DNA from: Undaria pinnatifida
Lineage: Eukaryota > Sar > Phaeophyceae > Laminariales > Alariaceae
Length of the DNA: 64,000 nucleotides
Assembly: GCA_012845835.1 (NCBI GenBank)
Contig: JABAKD010000015.1
Span: 2,330,609 to 2,394,608 of the forward strand
Direction: 5' to 3'
Each line of letters starts with the position of its first letter. The stretch's first letter is position 1. The notes beneath the pieces were generated by a model. That model worked only from the letters and a program-made list of their open reading frames with translations, made no database searches and was not told the origin of the DNA. Shown one piece after another: positions 1 through 11,100 of the stretch. The translations under genes were made by a program, and so were the position numbers.

Positions 1-790
1 CACAAGTTAGAGTAAGGCCGCCCTGACTTCATCGCCTTGTTGCATTCTCTCCCCAGTGCCAATGATGTACTTGATACCCTCCACAAGCTTCCCTCCGGGA
101 AGTGCCTAGGGGAGTGGCGCAAGAACGAAATGCAAGCATCCAACATCTGACTGCCTGTGGGCAAATAAGATGTACCTGGTGGTCGTGAAAACTATGTTCT
201 TGTCCGCAGACCGAGAAGCGGAGTGTGGGGAGGCGCCCTCCCGGGGACGGTTCGCTCTCTCCCCGTCGTGGTGGAGAACCGTAAATAAGTGGTAATCCCC
301 ATCAGTACGTGTCCAGCACGTGTACTCTCGTACGATGTACTTTTTGTACGGGCGACTCTTATGCAGTAAACTTTGCGTGGTGAAAAATAAATGGACGAAA
401 GGTGGATTTTCAACCGGCAAAAAGAACAAAATCAGCAGTTGTTCCGTGCGTCGTCTTTTTATTGTGGTTTTTATGTTTTTTTCCTTCGTTTCCTGGTGTT
501 TCATATGGGAATCAGCTATTTCAGAATAGGTACTCTTCTTGTTTGTCTTGTTGAGCCAGATATTGAACTTGACGACGAGTGATCCACGCCAGGATGGGCA
601 ATCATCCCCCTTCACCACCAGCTCGTCGCAGAGAGTGCAAGGAATGAGGGACTGTAAGGCTTCTATTGCCGCTGAGACAGAGAAGACCTCTCTCAAGGAG
701 CATCAGCGCCTATATCCAATGCTGTTTGCTTTTTACAGTCAAGAAAAATTACGCTGGATTGTTTTGATCGTCCGATTCAAAATCGTCCCC
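1..790. other. No supported gene; one open minus-strand frame
   Basis: I see no gene I can support. The minus strand is open from about 696 down to 106 with no convincing ATG. After a possible acceptor near 660 it reads a CxxC-containing stretch (SLIPCTLCDELVVKGDDC), which could be an exon or a decayed repeat. I do not recognise it. Bases around 90-125 recur inverted near 49080-49125, so at least the left edge is repetitive. Confidence 0.25.
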
Positions 791-1020
791 TCGTGGAGAC
801 GAAAGCAACTCGCTCCAGCGTAGCGAGGACTCGCCACGCGCACGTACATGATGTATCCTACTACTGCTGCTGTGCGGTGGAGTGACAGATGACAGGCTCC
901 GACAAAAGCAACTCGCCGCAGCATAGCGCGGGCGCGCCACGCGCACGTACATACATGATGTATCCTACTACTGCTGCTGTGCGGTGGGGTGGCAGATGAT
1001 AAGCTCCGACAAAAGCAACC
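790..1020. repeat. Tandem duplication of about 115 bp
   Basis: Two diverged head-to-tail copies share the blocks AAAGCAACTCGC, GCCACGCGCACGTACAT and GATGTATCCTACTACTGCTG. Related wording recurs near 48340-48400 and 48650-48690, so the unit belongs to a dispersed family. Confidence 0.6.
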
Positions 1021-1189
1021 GTGGGCGTGAATGTTATGTAATAATGGGTGGGTATATAAATTAATATCAAAAAGGTTCCTATATTACCGCCTAAATTGGA
1101 GCGATCTATGGACATGCGATGGAGATGCGCGCGAAGCGGCAGCACAGCAGATATGTGGGGTGTGGTGGGGTGACAAATGCCACGCTCCG

Positions 1190-1645
1190 ATCAAAGAATC
1201 AGCTACTACAACACCAGCCACACGCGTATGGAGTTGCAGGCTGCTGCTGCTGCTAGGGGGCTGGACTGCAGCTGGGCGGCAGGATCGTGGCGTGGTGCTC
1301 TATGCAAAAAGAGGGAAATGTACGTGTACCCTCAAGCAGAAAAGCCCGCTTTGCATCCAATTCTTACGTGCGGACACGGGGATAGGGGATGCGGAAACCC
1401 AATCCCTGGGGATGTTGCGGAAACCCTGGGATTGGCCTTATCCATGCCCAAGGCCAAAAGAGGTTAAAAGGCTTGTCACGCGCGGCACATTGCACGGATC
1501 GCGCCCGAACCTCCGGCAACGTGACCCCAACGGTCGAATTGTGCCCACCCCATCTGAAGTTTCGGATAAAGGTGCGATCACGAAGAGGTGTGCCCGAAGA
1601 AAAAAACAAAATGACAATTGTACGTATACATACGAGCCCAATGCT
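1190..1645 (+). repeat. Dispersed repeat, inverted partner at 47255-47715
   Basis: About 450 bp matches the reverse complement of 47255-47715 over its whole length, with scattered substitutions and small indels. Shared blocks include GATCGCGCCC, CCTCCGGCAACGTGA and GGTCGAATTGTGCCCACCCC. Frames are open here but differ between the copies, so I treat it as a non-coding mobile repeat rather than a gene. Confidence 0.7.
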
Positions 1646-1751
1646 GTCTTTAGTCAGTTCCTAGGGTCTGCCAGAGTATGGCGTTTTTTCTCTGTTACTT
1701 TCCTTGCTTCCTCTTCTTGTCTTTTATTTTCTTTCCTTTCCTTTTTCGCTT

Positions 1752-1876
1752 TCTTTCCTCTCCTTTCCTTTCCTTTCCTTTCCTTTCCTTTCCTTTCCTT
1801 TCCTTTCCTTTCCTTTCCTTTCCTTTCCTTTCCTTTCCTTTCCTTTCCTTTCCTTTCCTTTCCTTTCCTTTCCTTG
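1752..1876. repeat. (TTTCC)n microsatellite
   Basis: About 24 uninterrupted TTTCC units. They create long artificial open frames on both strands (FLSFP and KGKER repeats). The tract sits just before the conserved repeat at 1895, and the matching position at 45590 has a shorter pyrimidine tract. Confidence 0.9.
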
Positions 1877-1894
1877 CCTTTATCTTCTTTTCTG

Positions 1895-2262
1895 TGCTTC
1901 TTTGTTTCCAATTGAATTAAGTCTCACGTGCGTATGCATAGTGATAGGCACTACGTGTGATATATACGTGGTAGTCTTTCCTGGGTGGCAAGCAGTATAG
2001 TCGGTTTTCCAGGCGTGAGTAGTGAGACATATGCACCAGTATGGACCTGGCACATCGTAGGCTGACTCCCGATTTCACTTTTTATATGTTTCTGGCGGAG
2101 GCATGAATTGCGTCAGCTGTGATATATGCGTGTACCACCTCTGGCTTGTTTGTGGTTTTTCCCTGAGGTATTCTTTCACTTCATTCAGAGTGACTGGGGC
2201 CTGTCCTGTGACCACGGACTTGATTATGCGAGTTAATGTGAGAACAACAACAACAACAAATT
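1895..2262 (+). repeat. Dispersed repeat, direct copy at 45650-45995
   Basis: About 360 bp is near-identical to 45650-45995. Shared blocks are ACTACGTGTGATATATACGT, GACCTGGCACATCGTAGG and GAATTGCGTCAGCTGTGAT, and both copies end in GAGAACAACAACAAC. A third fragment lies at 51510-51570. No coding capacity is conserved between copies. Confidence 0.75.
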
Positions 2263-2271
2263 TGCAAATTT

Positions 2272-2432
2272 GTTTTCTGGTGTGACCACTCCAGAGACAG
2301 AAATGGGTATTGCTATGTATCTGCCTCGTAGGCGCTTTACCATATTCACAGTACTTTCCTCTTGTGCGGAGTTAGGGTTTTCCACCGCGCACAATATGAT
2401 CTACTCGAAAACCATCATGGTGACCGCTAAGA
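2272..2432 (+). repeat. Fragment of the G-tract-associated repeat
   Basis: It matches the reverse complement of parts of 55432-55620, sharing TGGTGTGACCACTCCAGAGACAG and a cytosine/adenine-rich end with GCACAATATGATC. It is a truncated member of the family whose longer copies are at 13150-13505 and 55380-55865. Confidence 0.55.
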
Positions 2433-2534
2433 AATGAAAAATAAATAAGAAAATAAACGGCACCCTGGTTGTCTAGCTCGCGCAGTGATAGGCATGTTTT
2501 ACAGCGTCGGTGCCAACCGAGGCCGACTATTATA

Positions 2535-2790
2535 TTTATATTGTACCGGGCTGGGGGCGGGGGGCGGGGCTAGGAAGGGGGTTGGTAGGGGTCAACGACA
2601 TTATCAACAACACCATCAACAACCGCACTGCAACGTCACCACCAGCACCAACACTACTACCCCCCCCCCCCCCCCCGGTCACCACCACCACCACCACCAA
2701 ACTACCACCTTCACCACAACCACCACCATCACCACTATCACCCCACTCCCCCCCACCCACTCATCGCCCTCCACCTCCCCCACTTTTTCC
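2535..2790. repeat. G-rich then (CCA)n-rich low-complexity tract
   Basis: A G-rich stretch near 2548-2592 is followed by CCACCA-type repeats with a 14-C run. It lies immediately downstream of the CCDC57-like exon 4 donor on the coding (minus) strand, so that intron opens with G-rich sequence. Confidence 0.7.
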
Positions 2791-2796
2791 TCTCAC

Positions 2797-5700
2797 CTAT
2801 TCTGCGCTTCCTCCTGTCGCTGCTGCATGATCCTGTCAAAAGCCTCGGCCGCGTCCGCCCTCTGCGCCTCTAGGTCATCCTCCCTCTCCCTTAGCTGCCT
2901 TGTTAAAGCCGCTTTAACCGCCTCAGACCTCTCCCTTGCGGCCCTCGATTCCTCCTCGCGCGCCCATCTCAACCCGTCCCTCTCGTCCCGCAGTCCCTTG
3001 CACTTTGCCTTCAAGGGAGTTAACGAACGGCAGGGTTCTGATGCGTGAAAAAACATAACGGATTAGTTCCGTTAAAAAGTGTATGCGTGAAAAAATAGGC
3101 GCGCTCTGTTTTCGAGTCTTGTTGAATTATGGTCCGATTTGGTGCGGTCTTTGTATAGTGTTTATTAATGATATTAGATTCGTTCGTTTTCTGTGTGATT
3201 TTGTTATCAACCAGTATCCTGTTGATACCTTTTCCAGTAGCTTGTTGAAATGCCATAATACCTGCCAGTAATTTAAATAAGCACTGCATCACTGCCTACA
3301 AAAAAACTCAGATATCTGCCAGTAGCCTAGGGCTGAGTTGACCAACTATAAGTCGCAGAGTAGTTGTTAGTTGCTACTTGCCAATAGCCTATTACAAAAA
3401 CACGTCAGTAGCCTACTAACAGCCGACAGTAGATGCCGTTTGCAATACGTACCAAAAATATCCGCCAATCGCGATTGATACTTGCCAGCAGCCTACCTGT
3501 CTATGTAGTCTTCTGACACTCAACAACAGTTGCTAATGAAATATCTGCCAGTAGTATGTTGCAATACCTTTCAACAGCCTACTATAATAACACCCGACAG
3601 CAGCCTCTTCTGATGCTACACACGTGCCAGCAGCATATTGCAATGCATGTCAGTAGCTTACGAACACCCGACAGTAGCCTATTGAAATACCTGCCAGTAT
3701 CCTACATAAATACCCGCCAGTAGAAAAAAAAGATTAGCATCGAAGACAACACAGTATGGTTTATAATATAACACAAAACTGTTGACGATAAACGACCGAA
3801 TGGTTGACACTAGACAACAACAAAGGTTGACAACAAACATAAAAAAGGTTGACAAATACAGGCTGCAGAAAAACGGTTGTTCTCCAGTAGCCTATTACAA
3901 CACCTGTCAATAACAATACCCGCCAGTAGCCTGTTGCAACACCTGCCAGTCGCCTACTAATAAAGACAACAGTTTATTGCAATACTGTAATATCTACCAG
4001 TACGAGGCCTGTTGCAATACTCGACCGCAGCCAATTACAACACCTGTCACTAACCCTCGTGCTCATTCTACAGTGCAGCCTACCAAAATACCTTCAAGTA
4101 GTAAAACACTTTTGTATTACGGCAGTACACACAGCCTATAAAATGACCAGGGCTATTCACGGGTCATGATCCGACCTACGGGTCGGGTCAGCACGTATTC
4201 GCAATTTCACGGGTCGTGGAAAGCCCTGAAAGTTTGCCACAATACCGGCTATATATCGGCCTATTCCAGTACTTGTCAGCAACTTACAGACGCCCGCGGG
4301 TAGCCTATTGTAACACCTCACAGTAGCCTATTACCACATCTGTCAATAACCTATAAGCACTCGACAGTAGCATATTTTAATACCGCAGTACCTGCCAGTA
4401 GCCCTCCTGCTCGTTCTCCCTCGTTGCCGCCTGCCTGTGCACGCTCAGCGCCTCATCAAGTCGCATCTTCACCTCGCTTGCCTCAACTTCCTGTCGATTC
4501 GAACATTGTTTGCTTTGTGTTGTCGTCATTGATGCATCACGATGATACGATCTTTTTTGTATCGCATCATAATATGGGCATACTAAACACCAGACGACTT
4601 TCCAACAAACAACGTATTTCACCACCGCCAACAATGTCTCAAGCAATCCTACCCCCCACCTTGTCTCTCAAGCAATCTTTCATGCTCTGCAGGGCAGCCT
4701 CGTACCGCCCAAGCTCGAGGTCGCGGTCCTCGATCAGTCCCAAGTTAAATTTGAAGTCTTCCTTCAGCTTGTCATACCTGCGTCACAGTCATACACGACG
4801 TTGATCACATGGACGACAGTTCGGTCGTGTTTTATGTTTTTGCACGCAACATAGATTTCTGGCTATCGCATGGCTGCGATAACATGGATGGCAGCCCTCG
4901 ATCAGACCCAAGTTGAAGTTGAAGTCTTTTTCCAGCTTGTGGCACCTGCGTCACAGTCGTACAGACGTTCACTACGCAGACGACGATCAGATAGTGGAGA
5001 TGTTCAGCAAGAGACATGGATTTTCGGACATCGCGAGGCTACAGCTTACCAGGTGTACGTAGGTAGTGCGGGTAGTTTTGCGCGTGACGTTAATTTTAGT
5101 GCGACACTGCGAGAAGCAGTGGTGGATTGAAGGAGACATGGGCACCTTCACAGTATCAACTTGACGCGGGTGGACACGAGAGGCATTGGAGTAAGGGAGG
5201 GGTGGCAGCACAAGCAGCGGGAGGTGCTCACACCATTTCAATACACAACACCATCTGTTGAGAAAATATTGTCCGGCACAAATATTCGAACTATCACATA
5301 ACACGTCCGTTACACACAGGAACGGGATAATAATTATAGTAAATGGCGTTTAACGTCATATTCATTGTATTTCAACCATTTTGTCGAAACTGAGCCAAGT
5401 CTAAACAACCCTTATCACGACAACAGCAGCATAACTCGTTTAGAATTGCATGCGCGCGTTGGGTACACACTGCTTGGAATCAGATAGCACTTATACTAGG
5501 AAACCCCACCTCCAATTATCATTAGTAAGGGCGAACCCCGCTACCCTAGACCTTACCCAACCCCAGCACTAACCCTAACCCTAACTCCAACCCTATGGGG
5601 ATTCGAGATCGGTAGGGGCGGTAATGTGGCTCCACCGCGTGTTTCAACAGCGTTTTTCCAGACTTGCGCCGAAAGACCAGCCTCCACCAATCCGGCAGTG

Positions 5701-7758
5701 GTGTTGCCCGACAAAAATGACAAGAGTTGTATGTAGGGCTTCCCACGTACCTGGCGAATGCGTCCGCGAGAGTAACTTCACGCTCCTCCAAGAGCCCTTC
5801 GAGTGATCTGTCGCGAACAGTATCGTTTCATCCGAGGACAGCCAGTAATTGTTGTTGTTGTTGTTGTTGTTATGCTCACATTGACGCACCGCTATTATCT
5901 AGTCCGTGGTCATGGGGCAGGCCCAATAAACCAGCACGGCATACTCATTCCAAACCCGCGTGGGTCAGTGTCCTGATGTCTGCCAGAATACGACTGCTAT
6001 ACCTGCAGCCCCAGCGCACCGGTCATATACAAAAGACGTAGATCTCCTCAAGTGACCGCCCGCAACTAACTGTAACGTACTATAGCAACTGGCCAATAAT
6101 AACTAATCAGCGGGTTACTATTATTTTCATCCAATCAACTTACAGCCCTACAATTTGGGGTTTAGTGTGACCCGACATCTACGAGAGTCTAGACTTCGTT
6201 CACGTACGATATTATACCAATTTTACCTATCTGGAAGATCTGCCGAGGCCTGCCCACAAGTATCGCGCTATCAACTACCAGGTACAAATATCAATACCTG
6301 GCACTACTCTGTATGGTAGAAATAGACTACCTGGTACTATTTTACTGGTATGCAGGATACTTACCGCAACAACCACACCAAGCTAAAGAGGAGAGGTTCA
6401 GTGCTTGGTCGGACCATGGACATTGGCCCAGATTCGAGCTTGGACACATTAGTTAGACTGCACCTGACCTCGAACTTCAAACCCAACACCCAACCCCATA
6501 AACGTGCACACCCCGTCACACGCGCCCATGCACAGCTTGCCAAGATGACTTTCGACGAAATCCTCGATCTCACAGCTGGATGGAGTGTATCTTTAATTTT
6601 TAATCATGATGGAAAGGGAATTCACGTTTTTCAGCGAAAGGAAAGTACTTCTCCGAAGAACGTTTTTCGCTGACACTCCAATAATAAAAGAGAACGGCGT
6701 AACCCCGACCACTGGGAAATTTCGCGATTAATTATGGACGAAAATACGGAGACGTGACGAGAATAGACAACCATTTTGTCGAAGCGGGGCCAAGTCGTAA
6801 ACATTGCTGCCGCAAATATAAGCAGCAGTGGCACGTACGGTGTCTTTGGCACTCGAGTATAGTCGCTGTTACGGAGCCACCAAAGTACAGCAGTATTCAG
6901 GGACTGTAACTATTCTGCGATTGTAGTCGTAGTACCTGGTAGTCTATACCGCGTAACAAGAGATATATAACCGCTTGTAGTATCTGGTATGATAAGAGCT
7001 CGTACGTACCAGCCACTAGGTATTCGATAGCAATCGATCGAACAGCGGCCAAATTTGAAATTTGTACAGGTAACCGTTCCCGTTGACTTTTGATCAAAAT
7101 TCGATCATTTTCATTTTATCCTCACTTCTCCCACCTCGCACAGCAACCTGTACACATGACACACAATGGCAACTAACCTCAAATACGAAAACAGAATGGG
7201 GGGAGGGGGTGGGGGTGAGGGTGGGCGTGGGGGTGGGGGTGTCACATACCTTATTCGGAAGTCGTGAATCTCGTGGAGCTCCTTCTCTTTGGCCTCGATC
7301 AGCTGTCGAAGCGGCGCATCCAAACCGTGCGCCGCCAACGACCCACCTCCACCCCCAACCCGGCCCGACGAAAAGGTAGCAGATTCTCTCACAGCACCCC
7401 CACTACTACCACCATTGCTGGGGTGCATTAGCCCAGACGGTCCGGTGTATGCACTGTTGAGGAACTCGTTGAGAGACCCGGCAACATCAGAGTAACCCGA
7501 GGGGTTGCGACGCTGCTGCTGTGCCGATCTATGATTTACTTCTGTTGGCTGCAGCTGCGATGATTGCGGCGGGCGAGATGTGCCTCCTTGGTGGGGCGAG
7601 TCCTTGGTGTTAAAAAGTGGAGGAGGGGGGGAAGGGGGAGGGAGACCAGCTGTGGTGTTGTTATTGTACCCGGGAGGGCTTGTGCTGCTTGTTGGGAAGA
7701 AGGCTGGTGCTTGCTGTGCTCGTGCTTGATGCCCGACTGTTTCAAAATCAAACGCCAT
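2797..7758 (-). CDS. CCDC57: CCDC57-like coiled-coil protein, 5' exons (3' end not found)
   Basis: Four minus-strand exons: 7758-7250, 4777-4660, 4490-4392 and about 3037-2797. The first three join in frame. Exon 1 ends ATAAG|gtatgt (phase 2), exon 2 is flanked by cag|GTATGAC and AAG|gtgggg, and exon 3 lies between gacag|GAAG and CAG|gtactg. Exon 1 begins MAFDFETVGH, runs through a low-complexity Pro/Ser/Gln/Gly region of about 140 residues, then a coiled coil (LRQLIEAKEKELHEIHDFR). Exon 2 carries the block KEDFKFNLGLIEDRDLELGR, which resembles the signature near the N-terminus of animal CCDC57 (EDFxYNLxxLEERDxELERY). Exon 4 is Arg/Glu-rich coiled coil and ends GAATAG|gtgaga. Its acceptor is uncertain: cag at 3040 or gaag at 3009, and an exon may be missing before it. 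CCDC57 is a centrosome/centriole-linked protein in animals, so a cytoskeletal role is inferred. Codons downstream of 2797 were not found, as the left end is repeats. Confidence 0.62.
3240..4390. repeat. Diverged minisatellite in a CCDC57 intron
   Basis: Many imperfect units of about 20-40 bp are built on GCCAGTAGCCTA and CAATACCTGCCAGTAG with variable spacing. It fills almost the whole intron between exons 3 and 4. Its edge (TACCTGCCAGTAGCC) overlaps the exon 3 donor at 4390, so the repeat may have grown from the exon edge. An island near 4150-4220 holds the CACGGGTC repeat also found at 15095-15300. Confidence 0.7.
4890..4985 (-). pseudogene. Decayed copy of CCDC57 exon 2 and its acceptor
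   Basis: About 95 bp repeats 4715-4815, including the acceptor (gtgacgcag), the codons for KxxKDFNFNLGLIE and the upstream intron. It then diverges and has no matching donor. Splicing to exon 1 would keep phase at the acceptor, so an alternative exon is possible but decay is more likely. Confidence 0.6.
5000..7230. other. CCDC57 intron 1: repeats only
   Basis: I see no exon on either strand. It holds a short telomere-like CCCTAA stretch (5563-5585), a (GTT)n run near 5850, fragments of a repeat with CATTTTGTCGAA (about 5380 and 6765), a foldback-repeat fragment at 6518-6590, several TACCAGGTA motifs (6278, 6328, 6938), and a GGGGGT-rich tract at 7198-7240 beside the exon 1 donor. Confidence 0.5.
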
Positions 7759-8121
7759 TTATGTTGCGTTTTGAGTTCGGCAGTTGTATCTTGTGCAAGC
7801 TTGTTTCCCGGCCTGTCATATATCGGGTGCTCTCATACCGTGGATGCGGCGAGCGTCCGCAACTTGTCGAGTAAGAAGAAGCACGTGTATCACATGGCTT
7901 GTGCACACCCACAGTAGTTTGGCAGGCAATGGCACGAGGTTGTCGCCTCTCGGCTCCTTCGAGTACACCGATCCGTGAAATATGTCCCCAAAGCAACAAT
8001 GCCTCCAAAAATACAATGAACTCCAGCAATCACAAACACGCGGCAGCAGCGCCGCAGACACAAGCACACACTACGGCGGTGCTTTTCTCCCTGGCCACCT
8101 CTTCCCCCTGGCAAGCAAGCC
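7759..8121. promoter_or_regulatory. Shared upstream region of divergent CCDC57 and PHO88 genes
   Basis: The two start codons face away from each other with 363 bp between them, so both promoters and 5' leaders must lie here unless an upstream leader exon exists. No TATA box is obvious at a convincing place. This is inferred from gene layout only. Confidence 0.4.
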
Positions 8122-11100
8122 ATGCCACGAAGGAATCGACAAGCAGCGCTGCCGCGACTGATCCTCGCGGTGGCAGCGGCAGCAACAGCAACTGCAACCA
8201 CAGCAAATGCAGGGACATGGTCGCCCAGCACAAGAGCTCGAAGCCGCCATACACCCTACTCCAGCCCCACCACCACCACCACCACTTCAACCGCGCCCCC
8301 TCTCTCCCATGATCCCAGGACGCGACGGGGGTGGGGATCAAGCCCTCGCTCTCGGGCTCCCTGTAGGCACTGCTCTGGGGTTGGAAATGGAAACCCCATG
8401 GATGGAGCATGTAGCTGCTTCTCGAGACCTACGCGATACACCGGCACTTTTGCCCCGCTGTGGGTAACAGTACGGGGGGGGGCTAGCGCACGAGTCGACG
8501 GGAGACCTCTTGATGCCGGCGACGGAGAAGGGTCTGGGCTGGAAGAGGAGGGGGGAGGAGGCGGGGGTGCGATGGCGAGAGGAGATGAGGATGATAGGCC
8601 AGGGGAAGGAGTCGGGGCAGCAGGAGGAGGAGCAGGAGCAGCAGGAGGGGGGAGTGTGGACGGTGCTGGCGAGCAGGAGGAAGAAGTCGGGGTGGGAGGA
8701 CAAGAAGAGACAGAAACGTCAACATCGCAAGAAAAGAACGACGACGATGATGACGATGAGGATATCGTTGAATCTAAGGCTGCCGGCAGCGAGGACGCAG
8801 CCAGAGCAACGACGCCAGCTAAAGGCCGGCCGAGTAAGTCCGGAAAATCTAGTGCGGGTGTTGCCGCTGCTACGAAGGAGGCTCCTAGAAAAGAGGCCGC
8901 GGCGGGGACGGGGGCGGGGGAGGCGGGGAAAGCGGCGGGAGTTCCGGTAGCGGAGACGTCTAGCCCATCTGTGGTGCAGACGCTAGAGCTTGGGAAGGTA
9001 GTGCCGGCGTTGATCAAGCAGGGGGCGGTGTTTTTCATGGGTACGTGGCTCTCTAAGAAACTTAGCCCCGCGGTGGAGGGCCAAGTGCGCGCGGCTCGCG
9101 TGATCTACACGGCTTACCTCATCTTCTCGCAGGCTCTCTGCATGTACCTCAGGTGAGAGTTTTGCGTGTGGAGGTTGTGTGGAAAGAGTGGGGTGTTTCG
9201 AGGAAACTGATAGTAGTGACTACCCTTGTATGTACGATAGACAAGATTTAGATCACGAGTACGTGGACATTAATGATCCATCCCCGGGTGTCGGGCCTTG
9301 CGCTCGGGGTTGGGGTTTGGAATATGGTTAGTGTTCCGGCTAAGTGCCGGTCACGAGAGCTATGAGAGTAAATCTTCGCTGCCGCTGCACACTGGTCTGC
9401 GGGAGCTGGCTGGTGTGGTGAAGAGGGCGGATGGCGGGAATATTCGAGGCGCAAGGCGCGAAACCCGGGGATGACTGCTAAATGTCCCCGGAGTCTTTGT
9501 CTGAATCTCGCGTACATAATCGCGACTGTCCCTTCCCGTGTGTCGAAGGTGTGGCGGGTGTATGTCCAGAGAAAATATAATTAGTACATGATTTGACGGC
9601 CTAGCTTTGGCTCGCCAAGGCTTCTTTAGACTTATCATACTTTTTTTAGTGCAGGGAGTTCCATGATGACTGTCCGCCAAGTGGGGTTCACTTCTGTCCC
9701 GTCAACGCCTCTTGATAATATATACTAGTTTTAGTGTAGGGAGCTCCTTGACCGACGGGTATCAAGTCAAGTTTACTGAACCAATGAACCGCCAAACACG
9801 CCTCGAGCAGATATCTGATCTGGAAGAAGGATGACGATACGGAGATGGAGTTGCCTCCGCCGCCGCAGCTCAAGAACATCATGGGAGAGCTTGGGAAGGC
9901 GGGGGGCGGGGAGGGGGGATCGGCGGCCGGTGCTGCCGGCGGGGCGGCTGCTTCTCCGCTGGTGAGTCAGCGAGCGTTTTTTCTGTAACGGTTTTCGGTT
10001 TCCGGAGGTTTACGTCTGTCTGTAACGGTTTGCGGAGATGGCCAACTTCCGCCGGTAGTTTGTACCGGGTCTGCCTGTAACGGTTTCCGGAGGTTCCGGT
10101 CTATCTGTAACGGTTTATGGTAGTTGTTATCCCCTTGTAACGGTTTTTTACGACTCAGGTCTGTCTGTAGCGGTCGGTAGAGGTTGCTGTCCGTAATGAG
10201 CTGGCGTTCAATAGTTCGTATCATGCATACCCCATTCGACGAGCGGGTGTGCAAAAGCCGTGTCGAACAGATACCACCCGACAAACGTGATCTAGGTCAT
10301 CACACCAGTCCGGGGTCGATCTACCTCGAAAAATTCATGTCGTGAAGTGGGGATCTATTCCAGATGTGGGATGTTTCGAGAAGGTGATGACCTGTATCTA
10401 GATCGTGCAGACCATGTTGATCAGGGATCGATATGCTAGGAAGGATATAGATTGTGAATTGGGAGATGTGGCTGTCCGATGCATTAAGCGTTAACGTTAC
10501 GCCCGACTTTCTCAGCCCGCGTGCTCAAACATGATCTAGATTGTGCAGATCACACAAATCAGGGATTTGTCTGCTTCGAAAGATGTATAGCATCGATACG
10601 TCAAGGATCGGACATCTGATATGTTTTTAAGCTTGACACTTTTAACGTTATCGCCGGCCCTTCCCTCCCGCACGATCAGGCGCCGATGCTCGACAAGATG
10701 ATGACCTCTAAAACTCCCGTGAAGAAGTACGATATGAGCGTGGTGCAGGGTGTCAGGCGCGGGCAGTTCTGGGCGTCGCTGTTCATGTGCTACACGCACC
10801 TCCGCAAGGGCATGATCAAGCCTATGATGTTGCAGGTGGGTGGAGCATAGCGAAGCGAGTCAAAGTGAGGGCAAGCGAGGCGGAGTGGTATGGGGCACAA
10901 CGAAGATACAAAGCGAAGTCAAAGCCGGGCAGAGCCAAGCAAAACCAAAACCGAACCAAACTAAGCTAAACTGAGCCAAGCAGACCCACGTAGACCTACG
11001 CAAACCCACGCAAACCCACACGACCCCCCCCCCCCCTCCCCCCCTCCCCCCCCCCCACCTCTCAACCCTCCATTCCACCCCCCCCGCCTTCCCGTACCCC

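Noticed and set aside
1031-1915. 294-residue plus-strand frame
   Set aside because: Made of a dispersed repeat followed by a (TTTCC)n microsatellite, with no start or splice context and no conservation in the inverted copy.
5563-5585. Telomere or telomeric insertion
   Set aside because: Only about three CCCTAA units within ordinary intron sequence.
8256-9038. Long Ser/Pro-rich minus-strand frame
   Set aside because: Antisense shadow of the G/C-rich PHO88 exon 1.
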